A DNA stretch of 64,000 nucleotides, taken from Latrodectus hesperus. Its lineage: Eukaryota > Arthropoda > Arachnida > Araneae > Theridiidae. The notes under the pieces were generated by a model, which saw only the letters and a program-made list of their open reading frames with translations, had not been told where the DNA came from and searched no databases. The stretch is from contig CM075850.1 in the NCBI GenBank assembly GCA_037975125.1, positions 68,334,890 through 68,398,889 on the forward strand. Reading direction: 5' to 3'. Positions 40,801 through 55,800 of the stretch are shown in pieces; positions within the stretch are counted from its first letter, which is position 1, and each line of letters opens with the position of its first letter. A program made the position numbers and the translations under genes.

Positions 40801-43800
40801 CCTCTTATCCCGTTATTATTAGATTTTGGCACTCAACAACTTCTAGATCTGGTGTAATATGTCAGATCTTTCGAAAATAAGCAACAATAACAAGAATGCT
40901 TAATGTTTCTAAAAAAAACTTATGAATCCTTGAATTTTTATCATCAATAATGGCTTCTAAATGATTAATTTCATGACTCAATATGGGCGCTTTGGTTGCA
41001 TAAAATTAATATAAATTTAAGTTGTTTCAGTATTGAAGTAAGTTTTATGACTGTTGTATTAATATTTATTTTTAGCCCTCGAAAGACTTCGGTGCACAGT
41101 CCAGGTAGATGATGATCTGGAAGAAATGCGAGCCGAAGAAAGAGCTCAAGAACAAGAAGCTCAAGTGAGATTTCTTATAAACAATATATTAATCTTGAGA
41201 ATCATAGAAATTCTGTGGTTCACCATATAAAAATCTCAGAAATTTTGAAAAATTATTATATTTTATTTTCATTGTAATGGATTTTAAATTCGTGTATTTT
41301 GTTAAATTAAAAAATTAAATTTTGTTATTTATAATTTTAATTTAATTAAGTTACTGTAACAAAAATGAGTTTCAAGAAAAAAGTTATTGATTACATAATA
41401 GCAACAATATAATATTTATAATATTTACTCAGATACACTAGCTGCTGCCTATCTCTTTTTGAATTTTAAAAATTACCTTCATATGATAAATATTCTTCAA
41501 AAAATTTTTGAAAGAAATTTTTTCTCTTAAGTAGCTTTAACGAAATTCTTTAAAATGTTAGCTTATCCATAATATTGATGAAAACCAGATTTGATTACTT
41601 TAAGTATTGTTTTGTGAAGTATTTAAAAAAAATTTTTTTTTTGCTTAAGACTTTTGAATTTTGATTAAGAAAACTAATATAATCTTGATGTTAATGTAGG
41701 AATATTAGATTTATAAACTGGTTTTTGTTTACATCATTATATGTGCTCCGAAAATTAATATCTTAATTTTATTGCGATTAAGGAAATATTGTGCTAAAAG
41801 TTAAAAGAATATTTTCCGTGAAATGGCAAGTCCAATTATATGATTATTTATATCTTCTTATTGATTAAATATTCATTTCATTATTCGTATTTTTAAATGA
41901 TGAAAGTTTATTTTATATTTTCGGGTAAAAATATTTATTGTTAATTAAACAAATTACCAAAATTTTGTTAAAAATTTATGCATGTGATTATATGAATCTG
42001 AAGTTGAAAAGTTTTAATTGTCTGTTTCGAGTTTTCTTTTTACAATATTAGCTTTCTAACTTATGTGTTCACGTAAAAGTATTTACAAATGCTAAGCCAT
42101 GATTTAATAGTTTAAAATTTTAGAATAGCTTTGAGATATGTAGTCATCAAACCAATTTCCAAATAATTAATTCCTCCCGATACTCAAAAATATTTCAAGT
42201 ACTTTTTTTAGGAATTTTGTGCTTTTTATTCCAAATTCTTTTCTAGATAATATTTTATTACATTGGAATTTTTTGAAAACATTTATTGTAATAATTATGC
42301 TTATTTGCGTAAAATTTTGCAAAATTAATCAAACGATAATATTAACAGTGCAAAATAAAATTTTGCAATTAATAATTTATTCGTTTGGCAGAAATTCGTT
42401 AAATCATTAAAAGATTTGATATAATTTAAATATTTTTTAAGTAGTAAGACAAAAATTGACTTTTCGGTCACTAAAAGCTTTTTATTACAAAAGCATGATA
42501 GTTATAACTATTAAAATTCTGCGAAGAATTAACAGGACTTTTTAATAAAAATTATACTCCTCTCTGACTCAACAACCCTGTATGGAAGCCAAATCTTAGA
42601 AGTGCTCATATCTGTTTTCATGACAAAAAGGCCTTGGGGTGTGAAGCATATGTCCCAGTTAGGTGGTCAACCTAATGCGAAACTCTCAGAATTTAATTCC
42701 AAACCATGTTTGGAACTCTATTTTATCTATCCACTGAAGGGATGAAAAGGCTAATCGATCGTACCCGTTCCGACGATTGAATCTCGGACTTGCGAAGAGT
42801 TAACCCTATGCCACCGAGCTTCGATAATTTTAACTATTTATGTTAATTAAATTTTTTTTAAAATAGTTCAATATTTGTTACATCTTTAAAAAATAAATTT
42901 CCAATATTTGTGGGGAGAATATAAAAACGTTTAGTAAGTTCTTCATTTTTCAAATCTAGCTATTAGAAGTTATTTGAATTCGTAACTGAGCTATTGGTAT
43001 TATTCTTTTCACTTTAATAAATAATTATATCTTTCAGATGACAGTTTGTCAGGTGATCCGAAACAAAAGCCTTCAGTTTCCTCTCATAATTGGAATTGTG
43101 ATGCAACTTTCTCAGCAGCTCACTGGGATAAACGCCGTAAGTCAATCGTTCTTTTGTCTCCTCTCTTTCTCGGTGAATTCCCTATACATATAAGAATTGA
43201 ATTGCTTTAAACAGATGGCTAATTCATTGGTATAATGCCTTTTGGACTGTCATAGTCTTTGATCTTCACCAACAGCATATTTTTACATGGGTCTAATGAT
43301 ATTTAGCTGTGTCTTGCATTTTTTGCTTGAATCATGTCAAAGTAATTTGAAAAGTCTAAAGCAAACTACAATAGAGGAATATTAGAACACATTGTTTTTC
43401 AATCTTCTACAAGTAGAAAATTTTAAATATATATATATATATATATTCCGTTCTTTGTTTAACATTTATGACTCAAAATATGAAGAATTTGTTAATTTTT
43501 TAACATTTCGTATCTAAAAAAATTAACGACAGCTGAAAGAAACTGCTTGTCGAATAACTCTTATTTGAAACATTTTATAATTGCTTTATACAACAAATAA
43601 AAATAATACCATAACAAAATTCCGTAAATTCATTTCTTTTCAAATATAAAATGTGTAACTTTAAGTAAAAGTTGAGAAAAGATATAAGAATTTTAATTTC
43701 ATATGTATTAATTTTATATGTAAATTATGTACTGTATCTCTGGTAATTTTGAACGATTTCTTATTTTAATGTGGACATATTTTTATTCATTCCTACTTGT

Positions 43801-46800
43801 ATTTATACAGAGAGTAACAGTAATTGTTTCAGCGTGAAGGTATATAATTACTATACAAAAACTAACAATTAGATAGTGACTTATTATTTTATGAAAACCT
43901 GTTTAACTCTTTTATTTCTTCCGATCATTAATGACTATTAATCGCTCAATGTTAAAGATAAGTATACTTTTAAATTATTGACTACCAAAAATTGGCGAGT
44001 TAAATAAATTTTGACGTGCAACAAGTAAAATTCACTTATTTTCTCCAACAAAATTTCCTATTGTAGAAGCAATTTCCAAATGTAAAAAGCGTGTCTACTG
44101 ACTTTGACATGTGTCAATAATTTCTTTAAAAAAATTGCTTTTTGAACGGAACCAATATTGACGTTTCAATACTATCGTAATGTTTCTTAGACAGCGCTTC
44201 ATGTCTAGAATTTTAAGTTTTCTATACTGGATCACATGGTAGCATAATAATAATGTTCTTTATTTCTTAGATAAATACAAATTTTTTATTATATAAATAT
44301 GTAATTTATTTCTTCAACCTCTGAATGACATAAATAACTACACTGAATGATAAAAAAACCATCCACAAATGATAAATATCAGAAAAATGCCATTAAATTT
44401 TAAGAATATCATAAATGCTCATTATTAAATGTAAAAAGTAGTAAATATAATAATATAATTAAAGTGTTATATTTAATGTGAAATTATGTAACGTAATGTT
44501 GCTTAAGACATACCATAAAAATAAACAAATCGTTTGGTTTTATAAATCTGTTTAATTTGAATCTTCGAGCTAAACATTGAATTTGATATTTTTTAAATAT
44601 AATTACGAATCAAAATAAAAAAGAATACTTAAAAGGGCTTAAACCTTAAAATTCAATTTGTCCAAAGTTATAGAACAAACCTCTTGATTATTTAAGTGTG
44701 TAATCAGAAATATCCTGAAAATTGCTCCTTAGCTGTTGGCAACGATGAATTTTCAATTATCTTTCTTAAAACAGAGGCTATTGTTATTCAAATTAGCCAA
44801 TTTAGTCTTTCTTTTTCCCTCTTTTATTCTACATATAGACTCTCAACAGCGTTTTAATTACTCGGTTTTTAATTACTGAAGTTTTTGTTTGCCATTGGGA
44901 AAAAATGGCAGGCCAGGTACAAAAACATCGTTTGCATGATTTTTTTTTCTAGAGGTGCCGAAATTATTTTCATAAAAAAAGTTGGCATCGTTTAGTATCA
45001 GAATAAAGATTTATTTCTTTATGTAGAACAATGATGATTAATTAATGAAGGATTCCATTTTTTTTAATTATTTTGTTTCCATCCTGAAGTCTTTCCATTA
45101 TCTTCCCACATAAATTATTTTTGAATAATATTTATTGTTTAATATTTTAATCTTAGAAAAATATTTGCATAATTCCTCAATATTAAATGGAATCCTTACT
45201 TTCATTGTACAGTAATGAATCATTTACTTTCATTGTACAGTAATGAATTTTATTTTTTTATAAATGAGATTATGATAGGAGCAATTAATAAGTGGCATTA
45301 GAATTTTAATTTCTTTTGCATCTGAAATTTCCAATAAAAATTCATTAAAGTTCCTTGAAAATTTGATAAAATGCTTTAAATTATATAAAGTAAATTTATT
45401 CACGTAATATATTTATACTGAATATAATTTAGTATTTTATCTGTTTTAATAAAATGTAATGTTTTCGACAAAAATCGTTAAGCATTTCTAATAAGTACTG
45501 GAATTTTTATTGAAAAAATAATCTATGTGCAAAGTTACATACGTTAATAATGTCGATTTAACGTTTAAATCTAATTGTAGTTTAAATGCATCTCAAGAAT
45601 TTGAATTCTCTTATTAATCTTGGTTAAATTATAATATTTGTGTGCATTATATTCAAATTATGTTAAGTATTTTCAAATAAAAAATAAACATGATGTAAAA
45701 CATGGAATGTGTTTGCCATTACTTATTTTTAACAATCAATTATAATTTACAGAGATATAAAAAGATATTATTATATATACAGTTTTAGCTATTCAAATTA
45801 TTTATTGATATAATGAATTTTGAAACATTTGTGTTTTAATGAAACTCTGAATTTTATGCCCAAGATAATTTTAAGATAAAATGTGTACTGTCATTTCCTT
45901 ATTCTACAGAAATGCCTTGGAGAAGTTTCATTTTTGTAAAACATGACAGAATACTGAGGTCTGACATTAAATAAATTTGTATTTTTTATTATTAACCGAA
46001 TGTCAGCAATTAATACCCAATAAATTGCTGTTTATGGTAACTTATGTCATACTGAAATTTTCAGCGTTTGCACATCACTTGATTAGATGTTTATTAGTCA
46101 TTTATTTATCCAAGTTTAATCATTTGCATCGTATTTTTAATTCATGCGGATATCTGGAGAATATCTTAAAATGAAGCGGAAATAACTCATCATTTGCATA
46201 ATTACAGAATAGTACAAGAAAATCAAGGTTACAAATTTTCTCATTCAATAAAACTGCATCAATGAAAATCGCAAATTTTTAGCTATGCAATATCTATACA
46301 TGCGAAAAAAATATTAGAATGTTTGTAGGAAATTGACTTGAAGAAAGTAAAAATATTCACACAAAACAAATTTACGTTTCAGAAACTGGTGTGAAGGACT
46401 AATCTCTGTTAAGCTCTGCTAAAGGAATGGCCGACAAAATAATAATGATTTGGAACAATTCTCAGTGATATTTATGTATTTGAAATAGCGGAAACAGAAG
46501 GAGGAAATTAACGGCTTCAGAAGTTGCTATATTCATTCGCTGATAAAGTTAAAGTATTTTGTCTCAACTGTGAATTTTTTTGCATTTTTTGTCACAAAAG
46601 TATCAATATTTTTTGTAATGGTTCCTGTTTGTAACGCCACTATTCGTAGCAACGAAATCAAAAAGAACATTAAAAAATATGACCATTTTGTCCCAACTAT
46701 TGAAAGGGATATAAAATACATGATCTTAACATTCTAGATACATCTATATTGTAAAATAAATCTCAAAAGTAAATTCGTCGATTCTGATATTGTTATACTC

Positions 46801-49800
46801 ACAATATAGAATACATACAGAAATATATTAAACAGCACATTAAAAGGCACTATGAAATACCTTATTAATTTCTCGAGTCCAACCTCTCAAGCTTGCACCC
46901 GGCATGGTTACTGTTTTGAGATTTCGGATGAACAATTCATGAGTTCGAATTCCAGCTTAGCATGGATGTTTGTACTGGATCGGAATCCATTTTAAACTCT
47001 AAGTATTGGTCTAATTAGCAATGGTGAGCAAAAAATGATCGTTGAGTGACAAATGAACCAAATCTAGAGTCTTACCTAGCGAAGTTCATTTGCAGCGAAA
47101 ACGTGCAGCGCAAATGAGCTGTTTCATGTCCTAAAGACAACTGCTAAACATTATCCTCTAGAAATTTAAAAGGTTATTGTATTCACCAATGAGATGGGAT
47201 TAATATTAAGATACCTATAAATTATATGTAACTATATTCAATAAGAGTAACCCAATAAAATAATCACATAATTGTGTGTAATTCATTTCACAACGATACG
47301 TAAGTGGAAGATATTCAAAAATAGTATCCTTCTGATCATCTTTTTTTTTCCTATTACCTTCAAAATCAGAACTTCCTGATGTGGTGTGTTTTTCGTATGT
47401 ATTTAAATCTACTTGAATTTTAGGAGATAGTTGATTAAACAAAGATGCTAACATTTTTATGCAAGCTTTAATTAGATACTTGCATATGATGTCATCGGAT
47501 CCTCGCGGAAGAAATTTCCTGCTTACTTTTTAGAGGGTAATTGAAAATAAACATGAGTTATAATTCATCTTCTGAAATGTACACAGTAATTTTTGATGAA
47601 TTAGTATTAGCCGTTTTTATACTGAAGTGAGGAGAAAAAGAAATTAGAATAGCACATGAATATAGACTTAAGGTAGAAAAACATTTCCATTTATATATTT
47701 AATTTTCGTGTGTCTCAAAAGGTCTGCTGGAACGTATAGAAAACATATAAACAACTACCTCGTTTTTCGTTTTCAGTTGTCTTCTCGAAGTCTCTAAAAT
47801 GATATCTTTATTATTGAGTGTTGTATACATTTCTTATTCCAAATGCTTTTGGTCAGTTATTGTTAATGTAGAATAGGAAATATGCTTATTTTGTTAACTG
47901 CGCAGAACAATAAAAGTTTTTAATCATTAACCTATTTTCTATTTTATGATTTATTACATATAATTTAACATATTATTGAATATCAAACAGGTTGATTAGT
48001 AAGACTATTAAATCTTAAATATTTATAGAAGCTTTTTTCTGATTTGACATTAGCTATGGAATTTGTTGTATGTCATGATGAGATGTCATACTATACTAAT
48101 ACTGTACTTTAAATATGCGACAAATATTTTGTTCCAAGATAAATTTTAATCAAAATTTCTAGGACATTCAATATGTAATATAATTTTTTGTCATTAGAAT
48201 TTTTTTAATTTTTTAAACTAGATTTATATTATTAAATGTCAATATTTTCCAAGAATTTTGATTGGCATATTTGCTTTAGAGTTGACAACTCTTTCTTTAA
48301 AAAATTTTATTGCACAAATCTACGAGAATGAAGTAACTTAAACGCCTAAGAATTACATTTATGAGATGATGAAAGTGTTCAAGACATCCAATTCTCTGAG
48401 ATATAAATGCTTCCATTTCATTTGCAGGTTTTTTACTACTCGACCAACCTGTTTAAGAATGCGGGTCTGTCGGAAGATGTATCTCACTATGCAACTATGG
48501 GTGTGGGTGTGATCATGGTCGTGATGACCCTGGTCTCCATCCCTCTCATGGACAGGGCAGGAAGGAGGACGCTCCATTTGTATGGCCTGGGGGGAATGTT
48601 CATCTGCAGTATATTTATCACGATATCTCTACTTGTTAAGGTGAGTTTAAAAAATATGCCTATGTTTGCATCTATATGTTTACAACTTCCACAAGTTTAG
48701 CTGTAAAGAACTTAATTTTTACACTTTTCAATTTTAAAATAAAGTATTTTAAATTTTGTTCTGTTATAACAAAGCTTGATTTCAAATTTTATCAGAAATA
48801 CATATTCTATTTCTCATTTTTGCTCTAATTTCAGTTATTAAATGCAGATTTATTTTAAAAATATACAAACCTGAAAATATTTCTTCTATATTTATTGAAT
48901 GAAAATTATGGTATTGGCGATATATTAAAAATAGTATGATTTCAAATGACAAAATAGTGAATGATTTCTTAAAAATTTACAATTTACGATTTAAAATAGC
49001 ATTCGTGTCTTTGGAATTTAACATGCACAGATTTATCAATTCAAAGACTAATATTAATATTGATTGATTGCTTTATTTTCCAATAACCCGAAAGTTTTCA
49101 TTAATAAATGAGCTACTGCAAATTTCATTCAAAAGTTTTAGAAATATATATAGATAGAATCAAATATATCCTGAATAATATATGAATTACACGTAAAAGT
49201 GAAGTATTAACAATTTTTCGAAGGAAAACTATAAAAAATCACTTCTAAGTTAGTGTTGATATAGGTATATATTGTATCTGCCAGAATTCTTAGTCTTTTA
49301 AAATCACGTAAAAGAGAACTCCTTGTATAATTTTCAAAATTATGATACATTTCTTTTATCATACTAGAGACTTAGTTTGTTTTTGCTATTAAACGATGTT
49401 TCCTAAGAATTATTTTACAATTTGTAGTTCCTGTACAATTGGGTGACGTATTTGAGTGTGGTCAGCACGTTGTCCTTTGTTGTTTTCTTTGCTATTGGAC
49501 CAGGTGAGTTCTACATGATGTTGGATTTATTCCAATATTCTATTAACATGAAATAGTTCAATAGCTTAGTTCTTTTCATTGTACTTATGTCATAATTAAA
49601 TTCAACTAACATTTTGTTATGATGCATTTTCAGTTACTTAAATAAATTGAATATTCTGATAACTATTAACATTTTTTTGGAATTTATGAAATTATTTTTA
49701 CATTATAATTTATATTAACAAATGATGTTAATTTATTAATAAATGATTATTCATATTTTTGGAAGATTAATAATATGATATAATACTGTTAGGCTTACTG

Positions 49801-52800
49801 AATATGATATTTAAATCTACAAGAGAGAACAAATATAATTTTACATAATATTTAAAAGATATGAAATATACGTATTTAGCGAACTCAATTATATGTAACT
49901 GAATTGCCGAGATCTTCAAACATGAAACACCAAAAATGCAGAAGGTATCAATCAAATTTGTTTTAAAAACTGTACTCAGTAAAAATGTTAAGTGAATGGA
50001 AATTCAATTTATCATCTTCAATTTTATCATCGTCAAAAAATAATTGAAGATGTTAAAATTAATCACAAGTAATAAACTCATAATTGTGCTACTGAATGCT
50101 ACAATGAAACAAAAGGTTATGAATCTTTTGTACTAAAAAATAACCTATGCTGCCTTCAAACGCCTTCGAAATTGATCTGAGTGAATGTATTCTAGCCAAG
50201 TATTTGCTCTATAAGTTACCAGGCGTGTTCTTCAAAGATACTGTGAATTTTTAAAACGGACGGATGGTATCAGTGCTATGAAAATCGGCTAAAAAGAGAA
50301 GTTCAACATTACGTGAAACGTGCGTGTGCACATTGTTTTGCAATGCTTGTGATTTGTATGCCAGCAAAAAAAGAACTACTAAAACAGGGTTCAAAATTTT
50401 AAACATATTGCTCTAAGATCAAAAATAGCAGATGAATATTAAAGGATTATTGTGTGGATTCAATACCCTCCCAAGCCATTTTACTGGTTATTGTGCAAAT
50501 ATGGCAATGGGTAAACAGTTCAGCAGCCTGTTCCACAATGTTTACTAATTCTAATTTACTCTAGTGATGTTGCAGTCAAAAGTCTGTCTCATCAGGAAAC
50601 AATGTTATTTCTGTCGAATGTTCATTTCCACCATTTATTTTACTTTTATAAACAGTCGCCTAAGTTTAGGAAGCAAAAACATCCAATCAGGAATTCTACT
50701 GCATTGAAATTGACATCAAATTATTTTTTCTGCACACAGTTTATTGCGCTACACACAGTATTCACTGTGCATTGGGTGTATTTCATTTTAATTCATTGTA
50801 TTCATTGACTGGGGACTTCGTAACCTTCCATCAACGTAATGCCTATAAAATGCTTGCCTTCAGGTGTTATGGGACGTTTATGAACACTCCAATTTGCAAA
50901 GCGTACGCTTTTGCTACCAATCTATACACTGTTTCTTGATTGTAACTTGATTATGTGAAGCGTGGCAACTAATTTAACTATATAGTTTTACTACAAAATT
51001 GTATAAAAAATGAAAAGAATATTTTAATTTTTTATCAGATTGAAGTATAACCAATTCTTTTTTGAACGAACTCAAAATGTGTTCGAATCACATCCATTTA
51101 ATTTTGCAAAGCATACAGAATCTACATGTGAGGAAATTGTTGTTAGGAAACGAAGCTCTAAAAAGAATCTTTCCTTAATCAATGTTTGTCAGTTGGGATA
51201 CAGTCTCGCATAAAACTTACAGCTGTGTCAAAAATGAAATCATTTGCTTACCTTATCACGTATACGCATATTTCAGATTTTATTTAGCTCGTAATATTTT
51301 TTTGATATTGAAACTTTAATGGGCATTAATGTAATATCATTTGGGTCAGATTTATATTCAAGATTACACAAATTACGAAGCATTTGTAATGTTTATGTTC
51401 TGCACAAAATCACATTTATTTTAGAACTATCTTAGTTCCTAAAAATAATTATAAGTTATAGAATACTTTAAAATATACATAATGTATTCATTCTTAAATA
51501 TCTTTCAGAATATTTAGGCATCCATGAAAAAACTCCTCATTTTGTGTGTATTTAAAGAGTATTTCAGTAAAATTTAATGTTTCTTTCAAATTTTTAAATT
51601 GTTGCTTTTAAATGTGTTTAAACAGTTTTGATTGAACACTTCTCTTAACTCAAAAATAATCCTAAATATTTGAATGATTATAGAAACTTTATTCAACGAT
51701 TTGTGATTTCTTGATTTAAATGTCATAATATACATGCTCCCATAGTTTTTATATTTCTAAAGAAATCTCAGTTTTATCTTATCGTTTCATTTAATATTTT
51801 ACTGTTATGTAAAATTGAACAAAAGATATAAGAAATGTAAATTTTCTTTGATAAAGATTTATGTTAAAAATGCTGATCAAGTTCTCTAAATGATCAGATG
51901 CTCTAAATTATTTAAGTTTTCATAAAGCCGACACTAAACATTTCCTGCTTTGATACATAGTTTTCAGTAACATGTATCAAAGTTGAAATTTTTCATTTTC
52001 AATAAACTGTTCAATCATTACTAGTGTTTGATTATGCGAGCTTTTTTGGTAGCCAGGAATGAAACTTATGTTCATATAATAGTAAAATAAATTATTTGGG
52101 ATTAAAAATGATTGTGAGAAAAATATAGAAAAACCTTGTAAGTTTGAAATGGTTGAATTGAAATTAATAAAGAAAACTACAAAATCTATCATAATAAAAT
52201 TTAATTTAATTTGCTACTTTTATGAAGTATAGAACAGAAGTTCTATATCAAGATTTCATGTGTGTCAGAGAGAATTTTAAAATTCGTATCATCACTCTCA
52301 TTTTGTGTCATTAAATTTACCGTGCAGATGAAATTTAAATTTGCAGTAACACACGCCTTCTCAACTTCATATACCCTGTAACAAATAATTTGAAAACGTA
52401 GCTGGAATGTTTTGTGAATTCTTCATAAGAGAAAAAATATCTCATAACATAACAAATAATCCTGAATGGATGGGTAAATTTTATTCATGAGAATACTCAT
52501 TTTTTCTCACAAAAATCTTATTTGTATTTGCTTGAAACTAAGATGAATATTGATCAATTCATAAAATGAGTCATGCTTTTCCTGTACTAATATCCAATTT
52601 TCTTTCCGGAAACGAACTTGATACAAGATTTTTGAATATTCCGTTACTGTGCAATTTCCGATTAGTCTATTTTACATACAGAGATTTGCGCATTCTTCCG
52701 AATAGCAACAGCTGTGCTAGGATATAAGCCGGGTGCACCATTTTGTTCATGTTTTTGTTTCCTTGCGACACGACAGAAACTAAGTCAGCGATATCACTAT

Positions 52801-55800
52801 TATAACAAGTTTTATTATTTTTCATGTGAAATAGCTCATGCATGATATTTTGCAACAATGTTTTGTTAGTTACAAGAAGTTGGATGATTATTTAGTCACA
52901 CAATAAGTAAAAGTCGTCAACGGTTGTCCTGACATGATCCTCAGTTTCATTTTCAAGTAGTCATTCAGGTGATCAATTATATTTTAAGTCATACATTTAT
53001 TAATATTTGGCTCACCAAAATTTTTTATTTGCTGTATTTATGATGAAAATGTTTATCGAGATTTTTTAGTAAATATGGAAGCTTACAATTAAGCATATTA
53101 TTCTTCATTCGCATGACAAGTGGCTTAAAATAGTTGTAGACACCATTTCCTTTGAGAATTTTTTGCGGCGTATTACTCTTTTGCAAAAGTTAATAATTTA
53201 ATACCAAATTTAAAACTCGATCATTTGAAACAATTGTGATAAAATGAAATTTTTATCACACGTTCTGCTGTTAAGATAATTTTGAATAATTAGCGATAAT
53301 CAATCGTATAGCTCCTTTACATTTTAAATGACAACTTCTCTCGACCAGCCAAGAAATAACATCAAAACATGACTAGTTCTAATGTTAATTCAACAACATA
53401 AGTCTTATGGAAATATTTATGTTACAAAGAAGTTAGTACTGTTTACAGACATAATGATTGCCTTGAAATATTCATATTAAATAAAAAACAGCAAAGAAAA
53501 CTTACTCGTAGTATTAAATTTCACGTGAAATTTTGTATTGTAATTATTATACAAAGTTCAACGAAAATTTATTTTTCAGATTTGATTCGTGTCGCATAAC
53601 AAAAATTAAAAACTACCTTCCAATATAATTTAGTAAAAAAAATAACTATTAAAGCTCATATTTCAGACCTTTTGTTTTTCCTTGCAACCTTTTGAGTGTA
53701 TTTTATCAAACACTTTAATCGATAAGAAAAATTTTTTTAATTTATTATTATAACTTATCAGAATAATTTTACTGAAGTTTGAATAGCCTATGTGTTTCCA
53801 ATTATTATAAAATTATTATATATTTGTATATATAAAATGCAAAAAAAATTGATTAAATACACCATATTGTCTAGATTGTATATTTAACAATTTATATAAA
53901 ATTTTTCGTCATATTTTAATTTTTTTAGTACACATTTTATACATAATATATATAATGTATCTATCTAATACATGCTTTTTTAAGAAACAAAACTTATTTT
54001 ATATTAAATTTCTTTCATTCGCACGCAACCTTTTTAGAGTTACAATTTAATTTTTACTATAAAATGTTCTATATTTCTTTTCATGTTATATATTATTATA
54101 TATTTATCGTAAAAATGTCTAAAACGTTATTTTCTTTCCTCTTGGCTTACCTTTAAGGACACGGCCACATTGCAGGCATGTACAGATTTTTTCTAGCAAA
54201 GTTTATCTACTTCAATTTTAATATTGCTTGCAACTTTTTTCCTCGCAACTATTATAATTCTTTTTTGATAGTATTGATTCAAATTTTAAGTTCCTGAATT
54301 TTAATGTTTTAAAATTTATGATTCATGTTTCCCACATAATTTTAAAATGTTACTGCTGAATATGTATTTTATGATAGATTATTGAATGTTTACTATAGAA
54401 TTAATTGTTAGTTTTACATAACTACCAAATTTTAATGAAGGATGTTATATAAAAGTCTTTATCAAAATACTCTCAATCAGCGATGTACTTACAAAATACT
54501 CAAGTCCGATAAGTGCAAATGGAAAAAATCTGGCAAAATTTGTAGATTTTTTGTCAGTAATATTTCTAAGTAAATAAAGTTACAATTAAATCTAACTAGT
54601 TGCTTTCTTCCTAGATTGTGGATACAGTTGGTTTTCGATATTTAGCTTTTTTTTTTTTTTTTTTTTTTTATAAGCTCTGATAATTTTTTATTCAAATCTT
54701 TTGTTTGATTTGTCTAACTTATTAAGAGCCGAACTGGCAGCTGAATGGTTAGCGCTCTTGCCTTCGGTTCAACAGTTCGTGGGTTCGAATCCCACCTTGG
54801 GTATGGATGTTTGTAGTGGTTCGGAATCCACTTTAAGCCGTAAGTCCCGGTCTAATTAGCCCTCGTGTGCAAAAAATGACCGTTGAGCGACAAACCAACC
54901 AACCAACTAACTTATTAAGATATATTATTTATTTCTAAGTTCTGTTTCATTTCATTGAAAGTGAAGTTTTGACTAAAATAATCAGCTTTCAATATATTTG
55001 TAACAAGTTTGATAACTTTGCATTTATTATCTTTCCCAACTTATGGAAACATATAACATCTATTTTAAAATATCTAATCAAAATAAACTACAAAAATATC
55101 ATATTTATTTAATTTTAAATTGAAATTTAAGTTTTATTGACGTCATACGTTCTATAATATTTAACTATGAATATTCTAATGTTATCTGAAAATATTCATT
55201 TTTTAGAATTAAAACCCTTTTACTCAACAAAATAATCAGAATTCAATTTATTCCTTATTATGAATTGGAGGTTTATAAATAAACTGGTAAATATTTGATA
55301 AACATTCAATAATTTATACCATGTTTACCAAATTTAGTGACGATTATAAATAATGACTGGTAATTATAACTAATCACATTTTTTAATTAATTTATTATAT
55401 TAATTATGTCTTATAAAAATTAAACAAAGCAAATTTTTCTAAAAAAAGGTATTTTTATAATTTTAAATATTTTATCCAAGCCTAATTTTACTTTCAAAAT
55501 ATAAAATTACAACGGCCTTTATTTTCCTTTGTAAACATAAGATTAATATAGCTTATAAGAATGATACAATTATTGAGGACGATATTTCATAAATATGTTT
55601 AGCATTATCTGGTATATTACACTTGAAAATTTGAATAGCATTTACATTTTTAAGAGTAAATAATTAAAAATTGAGAAATTTATATATTACTTCATCATAT
55701 ATCTATTGTCTTCATAAAATTTGCCTTCATGTATAAAAAGAATCAATGATAAGCAAATCAACCCGATAACGATGTTATAGCATGAGATTATTTTTGCCTC

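Larger units (their letters stand above)
36227..41075 (+). other. Intron 5 (4.8 kb)
   Basis: Contains a decayed plus-strand LINE 3' end at 37700-38130, a 16-base inverted repeat at 39764-39813 and a 92-base tandem duplication at 40396-40579. GC-richer blocks at 38780-39160 and 40580-40870 are unexplained. Confidence 0.85.
43137..48427 (+). other. Intron 7 (5.3 kb)
   Basis: Contains a short (TA)n tract at 43426-43446, a 25-base direct repeat at 45196-45248 and a degenerate SINE at 46886-47062. The remainder is AT-rich without recognisable features. Confidence 0.85.

Noticed and set aside
54728..54802. A true tRNA gene at the head of the SINE
   Set aside because: The B box is perfect but the acceptor stem does not pair well and the sequence continues into a repeated body with a tail and target duplications, so it is a SINE head.
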